Assembly (NCBI RefSeq): GCF_041504345.1
Contig: NZ_CP167894.1
Coordinates: 3,472,001-3,536,000 of the forward strand
Length of the DNA stretch: 64,000 nt
DNA from: Vibrio sp. BS-M-Sm-2
GTDB taxonomy: Bacteria > Pseudomonadota > Gammaproteobacteria > Enterobacterales > Vibrionaceae
Reading direction: 5' to 3'
Positions 15,334-25,110 of this stretch are shown here, in pieces. The translations under genes were made by a program, and so were the position numbers. Below the pieces are notes generated by a model that worked only from the letters and a program-made list of their open reading frames with translations, had not been told where the DNA came from and did no database searches. Every line of letters begins with the position of its first letter. Position 1 is the stretch's first letter.

Positions 15334-17157
15334 TCAATCTAAACGCAACGTGAGGCCTGAATAGTTCGAGTATCCGCGCAGTAACACATGATAAGTCACG
15401 CCCTGTTGCGCGCTCACACTGCACTGCTCATTATTGCCAGCGCGATAAGGGCGACAGTCGTAACTGGATGTGGTTGGCTTGTTACCCGATTTCACGTAAA
15501 GGTCGGCATCGCCTGAGCCGCCAGACATTGAAACCGTCACGTTTGATGCAGAATCCACAGTGAAGGTGTAGAAGCTCTCTGAGGATTGATTCCCGCTTAG
15601 GTTCGCAATCGGAGTGTCTTTCGTTAGTACATTGCCAGTTGGCGGTGTGACACCACAGCTTGCATTCACGCCTACGGTGTTAAAAGCATCTTCAACATCG
15701 GCAACCACATAGCCCATGTCGGCTGCGGCTTTCGCTACGCCACAAGCACCAGCATCAAAGGTACTGTTTGCCGTCCAATACAGTTGGTTTGCGACTGTGA
15801 ATATTTCAAAGCCCTTACGTACATTCCAACCCGATTTGTTCGCTAAAAGGTAAAAGGCGCGGTTATAAACACCGCTAGACAAGTGAACGTTCAAACCGTC
15901 GTAGTATTGAGAGGCATGATCAATCGAGCGGCCATCTTTTGAAGGTTGATCAAAGTAACGCAAGCCACCTTCCGATTTGAATATGTCGCTACCAACAATC
16001 CAATCTACATTGCCACGCAAGTAATATTCAGCCGCTTCGCCCGCAATGTCTGAGAAGGCTTCATTCATACCGCCCGACATATTTCGGTACACAAGCCCCG
16101 AGTTTTGCTCTGTGAACCCGTGGCTGACTTCGTGAGCACTCACGTTGATATCGACCAGTGGGTAAAAGGTATTTTTGCCATCGCCAAAAGTCATCGATGT
16201 ACCATTCCAGAAGGCATTTTCATAATCCGTGCTGTAATGAACTCGCATCGTCAGCTGGAAGGTTAACGGCGAGGTGTTCATCCACTCTTTGTACATATCG
16301 AAGACAACATTACCGAAGTAGTGCGCATCGTTAAGAGGCGAGTATGCCCCGTTAATGTATTTATGATCGGTGTAGTTGGTTCCGTCGGCACAGTTGTAGC
16401 TGTAGGCAGCGCTGCCAGAGGTTCCATGATTCAAGTTGACCGTCTTAACCGAATCGTTCTCTAACTTACACGTCGTGCCTGTTTTGTCGATGGGAAAGCT
16501 AGGGAAGTCACTTCCGTATTCATATCGAGTGGTTTTGAGGTTACCACCCGGGCCAGTACCAGACGATTTAGCGTGGTTTAATCCATTCCATTTTTGGAGA
16601 ACATCGCCAGTCGTAGCATCAATAAAGTAGAAAGGGCGCTCTGGCATAGAGGATGCGATAAAGAAATCGACCAGATACACCACTTGGGCAACTTGGTTCT
16701 CATCCAATCTCACCATCAGTTTCGCGTTTTTGTTTTCAATGGACTTTTTGCCGACGGTAAATGTGCGATGAGCAGACAATGCGGCTTCAATCGCTTGTTC
16801 CTGATTCAGTTTTGGCGCGATGCTGGATAGGTCACCACTGATGCCTTGTGCCATGGAGCCGAACACCTGAGTGGGTTGGTTCTTGGAGAGGGTGGCCACG
16901 ACCGAAGTATCAAAGACGGGTAAACCTAAGTGAGTTTGTTGGTAGCGGACTTTCGTTTTTCCATTGGGCAATACCACCCGTTTCACTTCAGAAAAACCTA
17001 ATTCAAGTGGAGCAACACTCTTCGACTGAGCAACGAGGCTTTGTTGTAGTAATGCATCACTATCGACTCTGACCATTTCTGCAGCGTGTGCAGTAAAGCC
17101 GAAAGAGGTACCTAGAATGGCTGCTATTTTCCAGCTTAGTTGACGTTGTTGGTTCAT
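15334..17157 (-). CDS. Secreted M4 metalloprotease (vibriolysin/HapA/Vsm-like)
   Basis: 607 residues in preproenzyme layout: Sec signal (to about residue 26, HAA cleavage), FTP/PepSY propeptide (27-195) and thermolysin-type catalytic domain. Zinc site HEVSH is at 342-346, third ligand E366 in NEAFSD, active-site His425 in NVHLSSGVYNRAFYLL. A C-terminal PPC domain (about 525-607) is usually removed on maturation. The fold and length match Vibrio hemagglutinin/protease and the V. splendidus metalloprotease Vsm, which degrade host proteins after type II secretion. Reading leftward it is monocistronic. The preceding 600 bases are AT-rich with no gene; quorum-sensing or stress control is known for relatives but is not shown here. 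Confidence 0.95.
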   Translation of the reverse strand: MNQQRQLSWKIAAILGTSFGFTAHAAEMVRVDSDALLQQSLVAQSKSVAPLELGFSEVKRVVLPNGKTKVRYQQTHLGLPVFDTSVVATLSKNQPTQVFGSMAQGISGDLSSIAPKLNQEQAIEAALSAHRTFTVGKKSIENKNAKLMVRLDENQVAQVVYLVDFFIASSMPERPFYFIDATTGDVLQKWNGLNHAKSSGTGPGGNLKTTRYEYGSDFPSFPIDKTGTTCKLENDSVKTVNLNHGTSGSAAYSYNCADGTNYTDHKYINGAYSPLNDAHYFGNVVFDMYKEWMNTSPLTFQLTMRVHYSTDYENAFWNGTSMTFGDGKNTFYPLVDINVSAHEVSHGFTEQNSGLVYRNMSGGMNEAFSDIAGEAAEYYLRGNVDWIVGSDIFKSEGGLRYFDQPSKDGRSIDHASQYYDGLNVHLSSGVYNRAFYLLANKSGWNVRKGFEIFTVANQLYWTANSTFDAGACGVAKAAADMGYVVADVEDAFNTVGVNASCGVTPPTGNVLTKDTPIANLSGNQSSESFYTFTVDSASNVTVSMSGGSGDADLYVKSGNKPTTSSYDCRPYRAGNNEQCSVSAQQGVTYHVLLRGYSNYSGLTLRLD

Positions 17158-17772
17158 TTTTCGTTCCTGATTTTAATATAAACTCCTTCTTCCCAACGGC
17201 TTTATAGGAAGTCTATATGCAACACACTAATGCCATGTGTTGCGAATCAAGATTGGAAGAGCATTTCGGCTTATGACAAGTTTTTATTAGAGATTAAATT
17301 TTAGAGTATGTAATTCAAAGTTTACAAAAACCCTTATTGATCAAATTATTTTTATAAAATCTAATTTTATTATTTATCGTAAATATATGAAGGGTAGGGA
17401 GTTATTAAAAACCGCTTTGTTTTAATTTATGGGATGAAAGTTTCTAAGTTAACTTCGATGTTTTTCTGTTTTACCTTAATTATAATTTTCTAAATAACTG
17501 AGTTTCTCTTAGCTTTAATATTGTCTTTATTATCAATAGTAAACTTGTTTTAACAATATTAAACAGAATAGTTATCAAGTTTTCTTCATTTGGTTTCGTT
17601 AGGCAGAACTAAACTCTATATTTACCTGTTCAATCGCAAATCAAGAGCGATAAGTCATTGTTATGAATTATGTTTAGAGAGTAAGATTGGTAGGGTAAGA
17701 GGTGATATTGAGCTTTCTTTATTTAAATTTCAATGTGCTGATTGTGATTTTCAATCAGGAATGAGGTGAAGT
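17158..17772. other. AT-rich intergenic region between protease and TIGR04141 gene
   Basis: 615 bases with long A/T runs, particularly 17340-17580. It must contain both divergent promoters. I see no ORF, RNA gene or strong hairpin that I can support. Confidence 0.6.
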
Positions 17773-19506
17773 GTGAGCAGTAAATTAGATAAAATGACAA
17801 TTTTTAGAGCCAAGGACTCAGTCAATAGTTTTTCAGCTATATTCGATATATCGACAGAGCCTTTACCTAGGTTTTCGTATCAAAGTAATGGCTATGAAAT
17901 TGAGGGGCTTATAAAATATGCTGATGTTGGTGGTACTTCTAAAACCGAAGCTGATTACCCTTGGATGGTTATGCTCAACAACCTTAGTGAGGACATAAAT
18001 CTAGAATTTTCTAATACTAACAAATCTCCTTCAGCTGTCTTGTGTTTGAAAATTACACGCGATGTACAAGACATATTATTCTATGTTTTGACGTTTGGCA
18101 TGCATACTTCTAGGTTCATAAATTCAGACAAGTTAGTTAATGACTTTGGCATAAAGGTTGCGATGAATATATGTGACCATAATAACCTAAGAAAAGTTAA
18201 TACAACCACACACTCATCCATATCAACGTTAACTGATAGACAAGCTAGCAAAGGCTCAAGTTTGGATATATTTGATATCAATGATGAAAAAGAATTCTTT
18301 AGAGCTATTTCTGGTTCTACGTATGAGCATTATCCGTATATCAAATCGTTTTCTGGAAAAAGTTCAATTACTGTAAACCTTAAAAAAGGAACAAGCGTAA
18401 CTGATGAGGGTGTAATTGATATACTTTTAAGTTTGGAGGAGGCTTATGATCTCGAAGAGTACAAAGAAAAGTTTCCTTCTTACGGGAAGCTTGACTATGT
18501 AAGTGATGATGACGAGATCGATAGGTTAAACACTATTCTATTTGAACAATTGAAAAATAATGATTTTAGTAATATTCACTTGTCGCCGAGCATTATACTA
18601 GATGATGATATTTCTTATTTTTCTTATAAAGATCCAGATATATATAACTCTGTTATAGAGTTCGATGACATAGCTATATCTGATCTTGTGAATCAAAATC
18701 ATAGTTTTAGTAAAAAATCTTCAATACAAACTGTTATAAAATGGAGGATTTTCTATGTAAATACTTCGGGTGATGTTCGTTCCATGAAAGCTTATGATTG
18801 TTTAAATTGTGAGTTGGAAGAGAATGGAATAACCTATATTTTGAGCTCTGGAACTTGGAGGTGTGTTAGTTCTGACTTTAAGTCTGAGGTCGAAGCGTAT
18901 TTAAGTGAAATTACAGATAAATCAGAGCTTTACCTTCCTAATGACGTTTCTATTCGTTGCGTTGTTAAGGAAAATGGGAGAGATAAAGTCAAGTTTAAAG
19001 AAGATGTTTACAATTCGTACGTCGCTAAATCTAATGATGATATATACCTATTTGATAAAGCAAAGATTAATATTGCTGGTCAGAGAAGATATGAAATATG
19101 TGATTTGCTTCATAAGAACAAGCAGTTGATACATGTTAAGGTACTAAAGGATGGCACAAGTTCTTTAAGTCATTTATTTGTTCAAGCTAGATTTTATACG
19201 GATGCATTCGTAAAAGACATCGAAACTAGGAAGTCGATGATAGATTTTATCAATAATAATGATAATGAAGAAAATAAAAGTAAAGACAAAACTCCATTCC
19301 TCTCTATTATTACTGAAAGCCGTTCAAAGTTGCAAGAAACAACCTTTAGCGTGTTACTTTGTATCTTGACGTATAACGAAAATAAGAAAATAGATGACTT
19401 GCCATTTATGGCTAAGTATGAATTAGCAAATACGCATAAATACCTAGCGAATGAACGCGGGATTGAGTTGTCATATGCGATAAGACTTGTAAAAAAGACA
19501 AATTAG
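17773..19506 (+). CDS. TIGR04141/DUF6119 family protein (sporadically distributed)
   Basis: 577 residues starting with GTG at 17773, with AGGTGA just upstream. The length, the early VMLNNLSEDINLEFSNTNKSPSAVL segment, the FGMHTSRFI motif and the C-terminal ILTYNENKKIDDLPFMAKYELANTHKYL region (quoted in part) match my recollection of the TIGR04141 family, now DUF6119, whose members occur patchily in bacteria. No catalytic motif is obvious. The coding sequence is visibly more AT-rich than its neighbours and uses AGA/ATA codons freely, a sign of transfer. It is followed by nucleotide-cleaving enzymes. An anti-phage or toxin-like role is only a hypothesis. Confidence 0.65.
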   Translation: MSSKLDKMTIFRAKDSVNSFSAIFDISTEPLPRFSYQSNGYEIEGLIKYADVGGTSKTEADYPWMVMLNNLSEDINLEFSNTNKSPSAVLCLKITRDVQDILFYVLTFGMHTSRFINSDKLVNDFGIKVAMNICDHNNLRKVNTTTHSSISTLTDRQASKGSSLDIFDINDEKEFFRAISGSTYEHYPYIKSFSGKSSITVNLKKGTSVTDEGVIDILLSLEEAYDLEEYKEKFPSYGKLDYVSDDDEIDRLNTILFEQLKNNDFSNIHLSPSIILDDDISYFSYKDPDIYNSVIEFDDIAISDLVNQNHSFSKKSSIQTVIKWRIFYVNTSGDVRSMKAYDCLNCELEENGITYILSSGTWRCVSSDFKSEVEAYLSEITDKSELYLPNDVSIRCVVKENGRDKVKFKEDVYNSYVAKSNDDIYLFDKAKINIAGQRRYEICDLLHKNKQLIHVKVLKDGTSSLSHLFVQARFYTDAFVKDIETRKSMIDFINNNDNEENKSKDKTPFLSIITESRSKLQETTFSVLLCILTYNENKKIDDLPFMAKYELANTHKYLANERGIELSYAIRLVKKTN

Positions 19507-19776
19507 AAATTCTAATCTAGTTTTTATTTAATTTTATATATAGAAGCTTAGATTTTAACATTGATTGATAGAAGAAATATAATTGAAATTAAAGTGTGTT
19601 GTTACTTTACTTGGTTTATAAGATGCTATTTCAAAAGGTTTTAAGGTAGGCTTATAACTTAATATTTCTTCTTTCAGTATGTCCCGAACTGAGGCTTAGG
19701 TCTGGTGCTAGTGCTGCTCATGACTTAATAATAGTGCTAGTTTTCTCGATGTTTATTATTGTTTTGGATTGTGTAT

Positions 19777-20745
19777 ATGCCTTATGAGTTGAGTAAAAGG
19801 TTAGTCATTGGTGTTGCTTCAAGTGCGATGTTTGATTTAACAGAGTCTGATACAGTTTTTCGTACCAAAGGCGAAGAGGAGTATCGTAGGTATCAATCGG
19901 TGAACATAGATAATCCATTAGATAAAGGTGTCTCATTTTCATTTGTGAAGCGTTTACTTTCTCTCAATGATTTGAGTGCTAACCCTGAATCTGACCCGCT
20001 AGTAGAAGTTGTGTTGTTATCACGAAATGACCCAGATACAGGGCTTCGTGTTATGAAATCAATCGAACACCATAATTTACCTATTTCACGCGCGATTTTC
20101 ATGCAAGGTAGGTCTCCATATGATTATATTCCCGCCTTGAGTATTTCTTTATTTTTGTCAGGAAATTCGTCTGATGTAAAAGAGGCAATCAGGTTAGGTT
20201 ATCCCGCTGGCCATGTTATGAAATCGACTATTATCGATGAAGATGATGATGATTTAAGAATAGCATTCGACTTTGATGGAGTTCTTGCTGATGATGAATC
20301 AGAATCTGTTATGCACAATACCAACGACCTTAGTCAGTTTCACGAACATGAAACAAAGAATGTGTTGCAACCTCATAATCCTGGTCCGTTGAAAGAGTTT
20401 TTGGTCAAAGTATCAGTTATTCAGAAAATTGAAGAGAGGAAGAAGCAATCTGAGCCTGATTATCGAAACCGTTTGAGAGTTTCAATTGTTACTGCAAGGA
20501 ATGCTCCTTCACATGAAAGAGCTTTAAATACATTAAAAAATTGGGGCGTAATGACGAATGACGCATTCTTTTTAGGAGGCGTTGATAAAGGTCTAATTTT
20601 GGGGGTGCTCAAGCCTCATATATTCTTTGATGACCAGTCTGGTCATTTAAGCTCGACTAGTACAGTTGCTCCGTCGGTTCACATACCTTTTGGTGTAAAA
20701 AATACAGAAGATATTATTGAGAAAAAGGATAGCAAGATATTTTAG
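19777..20745 (+). CDS. 5'-nucleotidase (PF06189 family)
   Basis: 322 residues from the ATG at 19777 (PYELSKRLVIGVASSAMFDL); upstream ATGs at 19759 and nearby are less consistent with the family. Motifs: VLLSRNDPDTGLRVMKSIEHH, QGRSPYDYIPAL, then the HAD-type IAFDFDGVLADDESE with nucleophile and acid/base Asp residues, VTARNAPSHERALNTL and FFDDQ. Members dephosphorylate nucleoside 5'-monophosphates in the cytosol. It lies 270 bases after the TIGR04141 gene and 110 before a NUDIX gene, all on the same strand. No Shine-Dalgarno is clear. Confidence 0.85.
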   Translation: MPYELSKRLVIGVASSAMFDLTESDTVFRTKGEEEYRRYQSVNIDNPLDKGVSFSFVKRLLSLNDLSANPESDPLVEVVLLSRNDPDTGLRVMKSIEHHNLPISRAIFMQGRSPYDYIPALSISLFLSGNSSDVKEAIRLGYPAGHVMKSTIIDEDDDDLRIAFDFDGVLADDESESVMHNTNDLSQFHEHETKNVLQPHNPGPLKEFLVKVSVIQKIEERKKQSEPDYRNRLRVSIVTARNAPSHERALNTLKNWGVMTNDAFFLGGVDKGLILGVLKPHIFFDDQSGHLSSTSTVAPSVHIPFGVKNTEDIIEKKDSKIF

Positions 20746-20855
20746 ATTAGCTTTAACACTTGGACTCTATTGTCCGAAGTTGGGTATGAAGACTACGGTA
20801 TTATGACGTAACAATATTCTCAGTTGTACGAATTTATAGCTACAAGGAAGCTCAC

Positions 20856-21254
20856 ATGAAAAACATAGCTATGGCCGTGGTTGTAAAAGAAGGGAAAGTC
20901 TTAATCCAAAAGCGTTTTAGACATCGCCAAGGTATGGTATTTGAGTTCCCTGGAGGTTCAGTTGATCACGGTGAGTCGGGTAGCCAAGCCGCAATTAGAG
21001 AATTGTGGGAAGAAACAGGTCTTAAAGATTTACAACTCCTCGGTACTCATCAAGGTCAGAACGACTTCGGTGGTGAAATTCACTATGTAGTTTTGAGAGC
21101 GGATCAGAATGATGAGCCTAAAATGGTCGATGCAGAAAGACAGCAAACTTTCTATTGGCTAGAGCCCTCAGCGATTCCTCTTGATGACTTTTATCGTGCA
21201 GATATCGAGTTTATAGAGAACCACTTGAGTCGATATACCTCTCAAAGACGCTAG
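20856..21254 (+). CDS. NUDIX hydrolase (MutT-like)
   Basis: 132 residues with a complete NUDIX box: G-x5-E-x7-REL-W-EE-T-G-L, starting at GSVDHGE. VLIQKRF and FEFPGG precede it as in MutT/NudG-type enzymes. The family hydrolyses nucleoside diphosphates linked to another group; the precise substrate is not readable. The ATG at 20856 follows CAAGGAAGCTCAC, a good ribosome site. It follows the 5'-nucleotidase on the same strand, so the pair may act on nucleotides together. Confidence 0.9.
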   Translation: MKNIAMAVVVKEGKVLIQKRFRHRQGMVFEFPGGSVDHGESGSQAAIRELWEETGLKDLQLLGTHQGQNDFGGEIHYVVLRADQNDEPKMVDAERQQTFYWLEPSAIPLDDFYRADIEFIENHLSRYTSQRR

Positions 21255-21300
21255 TCATATAACAACCAAACCTATTCGGTCTTAGTTTCACGGAGGAAAC

Positions 21301-21591
21301 ATGACAAGCGACCAACTATTGGAAAAGGCACTTTATAGCAGTGCCAGTATCCACCAACCTCATTCTTTAAAAGCTTATTTGTCTGCGAACTATCTGAATG
21401 GTTATTTCACTAAATCAGACAATGTCTGGCGTAAAACGAGTGAGCTGATAAACCAAACTGAGATTGAAGTTTTAGGTGATTACTCTGCAATGCTACAAAC
21501 GCCAAAGCTTACGGATCTCCCACGCAAAGGCGAACGTTTGCCTTTTGTTTCTCGGAATTTAGTTGCAACAGTAAATGACACACAAACGTAG
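21301..21591 (+). CDS. Small hypothetical protein
   Basis: 96 residues, soluble-looking, with no signal peptide, membrane segment or Cys. The ATG at 21301 has a strong GGAGG 4-5 bases upstream (CGGAGGAAAC), which is the best evidence that it is real. It follows the NUDIX gene by 46 bases and may be co-transcribed with it. I do not recognise a family. Confidence 0.6.
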   Translation: MTSDQLLEKALYSSASIHQPHSLKAYLSANYLNGYFTKSDNVWRKTSELINQTEIEVLGDYSAMLQTPKLTDLPRKGERLPFVSRNLVATVNDTQT

Positions 21592-21754
21592 AGGTAGCGC
21601 ACAGAATCGAAAAAGGGGATATCGCGATTACGTAATCATTGATCTAGCCGATAGTGAGATAGTGATAAGAGGTCGATAATTCGTTGTCGGATCTAAATTA
21701 GAACTTTAAATCTATTTTCTAAGTAGTTGTTATCTCAGGAAGAGTTTTTGTGCT

Positions 21755-23173
21755 ATGCGCCCCTATATTAAATACATTATCCCTATTTTAATTCCTTTCA
21801 TTATCCTCGTAATGCCGCTATCAGCGTTTCCATTTGAAGGCCTCACGATTATTCAACAACGCGTTATCGCGATCTTTTTATTAGCGGCATTGTGCTGGGT
21901 GTTCGAGCCTATCCCGATTTACGCGACGTCTGTTGTTATTATCGTTCTGCAACTGTTGATGTTGTCGGATAAAGGGCTGATCTTTTTAAGGTTTGAGCAT
22001 GGGGAAGAACATTTTGGTGAGTTGTTAAAATACAGCGATATCATGGCGACATTCGCTAGCCCAATCATCATGCTGTTTTTAGGTGGTTTCTTCTTAGCGA
22101 TGGCTGCCACTAAATATCGATTAGACGTAAACTTAGCCCGTGTATTATTGAAGCCATTTGGACAAGACCCAAAGTTTGTGATGCTCGGCTTAATGTTGAT
22201 CACTGGTATCTTTTCGATGTTTATGTCTAACACGGCAACAACGGCAATGATGCTCTCTATTTTAACGCCGGTACTGGCTGTGTTTGGCCCGAAAGACCCC
22301 GGACGTATAGCGTTTGCGCTTTGTATCCCTGTTGCCGCTAACATCGGTGGCATTGGTACCCCGATCGGTACTCCGCCGAACGCTATCGCACTTAAATATT
22401 TAGTTGGTGACAACCTCATTACGTTCGGTGAATGGATGGCATTTGGTGTGCCGTTTGTCGTTATTATGATGGCGTTAGCGTGGTTTTTAATAGGCTTTAT
22501 GTACAAAGCTGACCAAAAGAAAATCGAACTAAGTATCAAAGGTAAATTCCTTAAAACACCCAAAGCCATTGCGGTGTACGTCACTTTTGCGCTGACCATT
22601 ATTCTTTGGTTAATGGGCTCAAGCCATGGCATGAACTCTTATACCGTCGCTCTGATTCCTGTCGCTGTGTTCTCTCTCTCTGGGATCATCAATAAAGAAG
22701 ACCTGAAGAAAATTTCTTGGGACGTATTGTGGCTTGTATCAGGTGGTATTGCGCTTGGTTTAGCGCTCGATAAAACTGGTTTAGCAAGGCTGGTGGTACA
22801 CAGTATTCCGTTTGATACTTACTCACCCTATGTGGTGTTGTTCGGAGCGGCGTTCTTGTGTTTGGTAATGGCAAACTTTATGTCTCATACCGCAACGGCT
22901 AACTTGTTAATGCCAATTATGGCTGCATTAGGGTCGTCTATGGCTTCACTCACGCCACTAGGCGGTGAGTTAACGTTAATTCTGGTTGTGACTTTTGCCG
23001 CTTCATTAGGTATGTCGTTGCCAATCAGTACACCACCGAATGCGTTGGCTCATGCTACTGGTCATGTGCAAAGTAATCAAATGGCCCGAATCGGTATTAT
23101 TTTGGGTGTGGTTGGTGTGCTACTGAGTTTTGTTATGGTGTGGCTGCTACATTCAATTGGTCACATAGGATAA
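21755..23173 (+). CDS. DASS/SLC13 family sodium-coupled anion symporter
   Basis: 472 residues with about 11-12 membrane helices. Both halves carry the family repeat: MSNTATTAMML with GGIGTPIGTPPNAIAL in the first, and MSHTATANLLMPI with ISTPPNALAHA in the second. SLC13 proteins import dicarboxylates, citrate or sulfate with Na+; substrate is not decidable here. The second SNT motif reads SHT, a substitution at a sodium/substrate loop. It is followed within 6 bases by a sensor kinase gene, so its expression or activity is probably linked to that two-component system. Confidence 0.9.
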   Translation: MRPYIKYIIPILIPFIILVMPLSAFPFEGLTIIQQRVIAIFLLAALCWVFEPIPIYATSVVIIVLQLLMLSDKGLIFLRFEHGEEHFGELLKYSDIMATFASPIIMLFLGGFFLAMAATKYRLDVNLARVLLKPFGQDPKFVMLGLMLITGIFSMFMSNTATTAMMLSILTPVLAVFGPKDPGRIAFALCIPVAANIGGIGTPIGTPPNAIALKYLVGDNLITFGEWMAFGVPFVVIMMALAWFLIGFMYKADQKKIELSIKGKFLKTPKAIAVYVTFALTIILWLMGSSHGMNSYTVALIPVAVFSLSGIINKEDLKKISWDVLWLVSGGIALGLALDKTGLARLVVHSIPFDTYSPYVVLFGAAFLCLVMANFMSHTATANLLMPIMAALGSSMASLTPLGGELTLILVVTFAASLGMSLPISTPPNALAHATGHVQSNQMARIGIILGVVGVLLSFVMVWLLHSIGHIG

Positions 23174-23179
23174 CGATAC

Positions 23180-24535
23180 GTGTATCAACAAAAACTAGAA
23201 GCACTTATCGATCGCTATTTTAATCAGGCAGAACGTCGGGTGACGTGCCGTGCCGGTAACACCATTATTGAACAATCAGCGTTAAACACTCGTTTATATT
23301 ATGTGTTTAGTGGAGAACTGGAAGGGTTTTATACCGAAGCGAATGCACCGCGAGTACGCGTGTTTAGCGCGGGTAGTGGAGCTTTTATAGGCGTTCATAG
23401 CTTCTTTTCAGGTAATTGGACAGCATCTTCAACGGTTGTTGCCAAAACCGATGTTGAGTTAGCGTGGATCGATAAAGACACGCCGGCAGAAGATGAAGGT
23501 AAATTTGGCCCTCTTACCGCACAGTTCACACCTGTGATTGTCAATGAGTTGTCGCGCCGTCAACGCCGCGCAACACAAGAAGCGATAGCGAAACAAAAAG
23601 CGCTAGAAAAGTTACATACTGCTGAGCAAATGACGACCTTGGGTCAATTGGCTGCAGGGATTGCCCATGAACTTAACAACGCTATTGGTGTAGTAAATAG
23701 TAAATCTGGCCGACTTGAAACGGTCATCATGGATCTACTTGAAGAAGTGCATCCAGAAGCCAGTCAATTTTTCGATTTTGGGTTAATGCATGGTCAGAAA
23801 ACGTCGTCGTCAGAAGCACGAACACGTGGGCGACAATTTGAAAGAAAATATGGTTTAGACAAAAACATTGCTCGTTCTCTTGCAAAGGCGATTCCAATTG
23901 ACGCTTTATCTGCAACAGAGGTTATTTCAAAGCATTGGCTGAAAAACCCAGAAGAAGCGATTCGTTTTTGGCAGATGGGCTGTGATTTACATGATTTACG
24001 TTTGGCATCTAGACACACCGTTGGCATCGTAAAATCGGTTAAACAACTTGGCAGAGTTGATATTGACACCGAAGAAGCGGTTGATATTAACGACTCCATT
24101 AACCATGCCTTATCGTTGTTACAAAGTGAGTTACGTAGAGTATCTGTGCGATTGAGCCCTGCGGATTTACCGTCTTTTAAAGGCTCGAAAACAGAGCTCG
24201 TTCAGATTTGGGTCAACATTGTAAAGAATGCTTGTGATGCAATGTCGAATTCAGACGATGCTGCAATAGAAATTCAAACCAGATTAAGTAAGAAAAGAAT
24301 ATTAGTTACGATTACGAATAACGGCCCTGAAATAGACGAGGGGACTCGTAGAAAGGTATTTCAGCCCAACTTCACCACTAAAAAAGGTGGTTTATCGTTT
24401 GGATTGGGCTTGGGTTTATCAATAGTTAAGCGGATTGTGGCGGGTTATGGCGGAAGTATCGTTGTGAAAAGTGATGCTTCTAAAACTGTATTTAGAATCA
24501 AGTTACCAATAGAGGGTGAACATGGAGAAGCTTAA
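23180..24535 (+). CDS. Sensor histidine kinase with N-terminal cyclic-nucleotide-binding-like domain
   Basis: 451 residues from a GTG at 23180 with AGGA 9 bases upstream. Residues 1-115 form a CRP/cNMP-binding-type beta barrel (YVFSGELEGFY, VFSAGSGAFIG). A coiled linker follows, then HisKA with phospho-acceptor H163 in GIAHELNNAIG and a HATPase_c with the N box IVKNACDAM and glycine boxes GLGLGLSIVKR. There is no membrane segment, so it senses a cytosolic or membrane-associated signal. It overlaps the response-regulator gene by 14 bases and follows the DASS transporter by 6, making a three-gene operon. Confidence 0.9.
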   Translation: MYQQKLEALIDRYFNQAERRVTCRAGNTIIEQSALNTRLYYVFSGELEGFYTEANAPRVRVFSAGSGAFIGVHSFFSGNWTASSTVVAKTDVELAWIDKDTPAEDEGKFGPLTAQFTPVIVNELSRRQRRATQEAIAKQKALEKLHTAEQMTTLGQLAAGIAHELNNAIGVVNSKSGRLETVIMDLLEEVHPEASQFFDFGLMHGQKTSSSEARTRGRQFERKYGLDKNIARSLAKAIPIDALSATEVISKHWLKNPEEAIRFWQMGCDLHDLRLASRHTVGIVKSVKQLGRVDIDTEEAVDINDSINHALSLLQSELRRVSVRLSPADLPSFKGSKTELVQIWVNIVKNACDAMSNSDDAAIEIQTRLSKKRILVTITNNGPEIDEGTRRKVFQPNFTTKKGGLSFGLGLGLSIVKRIVAGYGGSIVVKSDASKTVFRIKLPIEGEHGEA

Positions 24536-24995
24536 TTTAATCTGTGTCGATGACCAGAGAGAAGTACTGAGCGCAGTGGTACAAGATTTAGAGCCGCTGG
24601 CGAGTTGGCTGAATATTGAAGATTGTGAATCAGCGCAAGAAGTGCTTGATCTCATTGATGAACTTGACGCAGAAGGCGAACACATTACCGTCATCGTGTC
24701 TGATCATGTGATGCCAGGGAAAACGGGTGTGGAGTTACTCACTGAAGTGTCTCATGACAGCCGCTTTCCGAATACAAAGAAAATTCTTCTTACGGGGCAG
24801 GCCACTCATACTGATACCATCAATGCGATTAATGCAGCAGGTATCGACCGTTACTTTGAAAAGCCTTGGCAAGCAAGCACATTAGTTGAGTGCATTCGTA
24901 CTCTTGTCACTGAGTACATATTTGATCAAGGGCTTGATTACACGGACTATCAGAATGAGCTCGACCAGCAGGTTGTGTTGAGACGCTTGCGTTAG
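24522..24995 (+). CDS. Response regulator, receiver domain only
   Basis: 157 residues from the ATG at 24522, with GAGGG upstream; a GTG at 24516 is possible. It has a full receiver: acidic VDD at the N-terminus, phospho-acceptor D61 in VIVSDHVMPGKTG, LLTGQAT and the switch FEKPW. About 30 residues follow, too short for a DNA-binding domain, so it signals by protein contact. The overlap with the kinase gene implies cognate partners. Confidence 0.9.
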   Translation: MEKLNLICVDDQREVLSAVVQDLEPLASWLNIEDCESAQEVLDLIDELDAEGEHITVIVSDHVMPGKTGVELLTEVSHDSRFPNTKKILLTGQATHTDTINAINAAGIDRYFEKPWQASTLVECIRTLVTEYIFDQGLDYTDYQNELDQQVVLRRLR

Positions 24996-25047
24996 TTTCT
25001 TATGTTAGCGACTTACGCTAGTCATTGATGTCAGTCGCTTGAAATTG

Positions 25048-25110
25048 TATGCACCGAAGGACGCTTTCTGAAGGGTTTTTTCTTTGAAAGATCTAATATT
25101 TCGGTGCATA
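25048..25110. repeat. Perfect 11-bp inverted repeat with 41-base spacer
   Basis: TATGCACCGAA (25048-25058) is exactly repeated inverted as TTCGGTGCATA (25100-25110). The spacer can itself fold weakly (CTTTC/GAAAG flanking a T-run). It sits in the 400-base gap 24996-25397 after the response regulator. Candidates are a transcript-end hairpin or a miniature mobile-element remnant. The rest of the gap shows nothing further. Confidence 0.65.

Noticed and set aside
21919..22632. Long minus-strand ORF inside the DASS transporter gene
   Set aside because: It is antisense to a well-supported membrane transporter and has no ribosome site or family resemblance.
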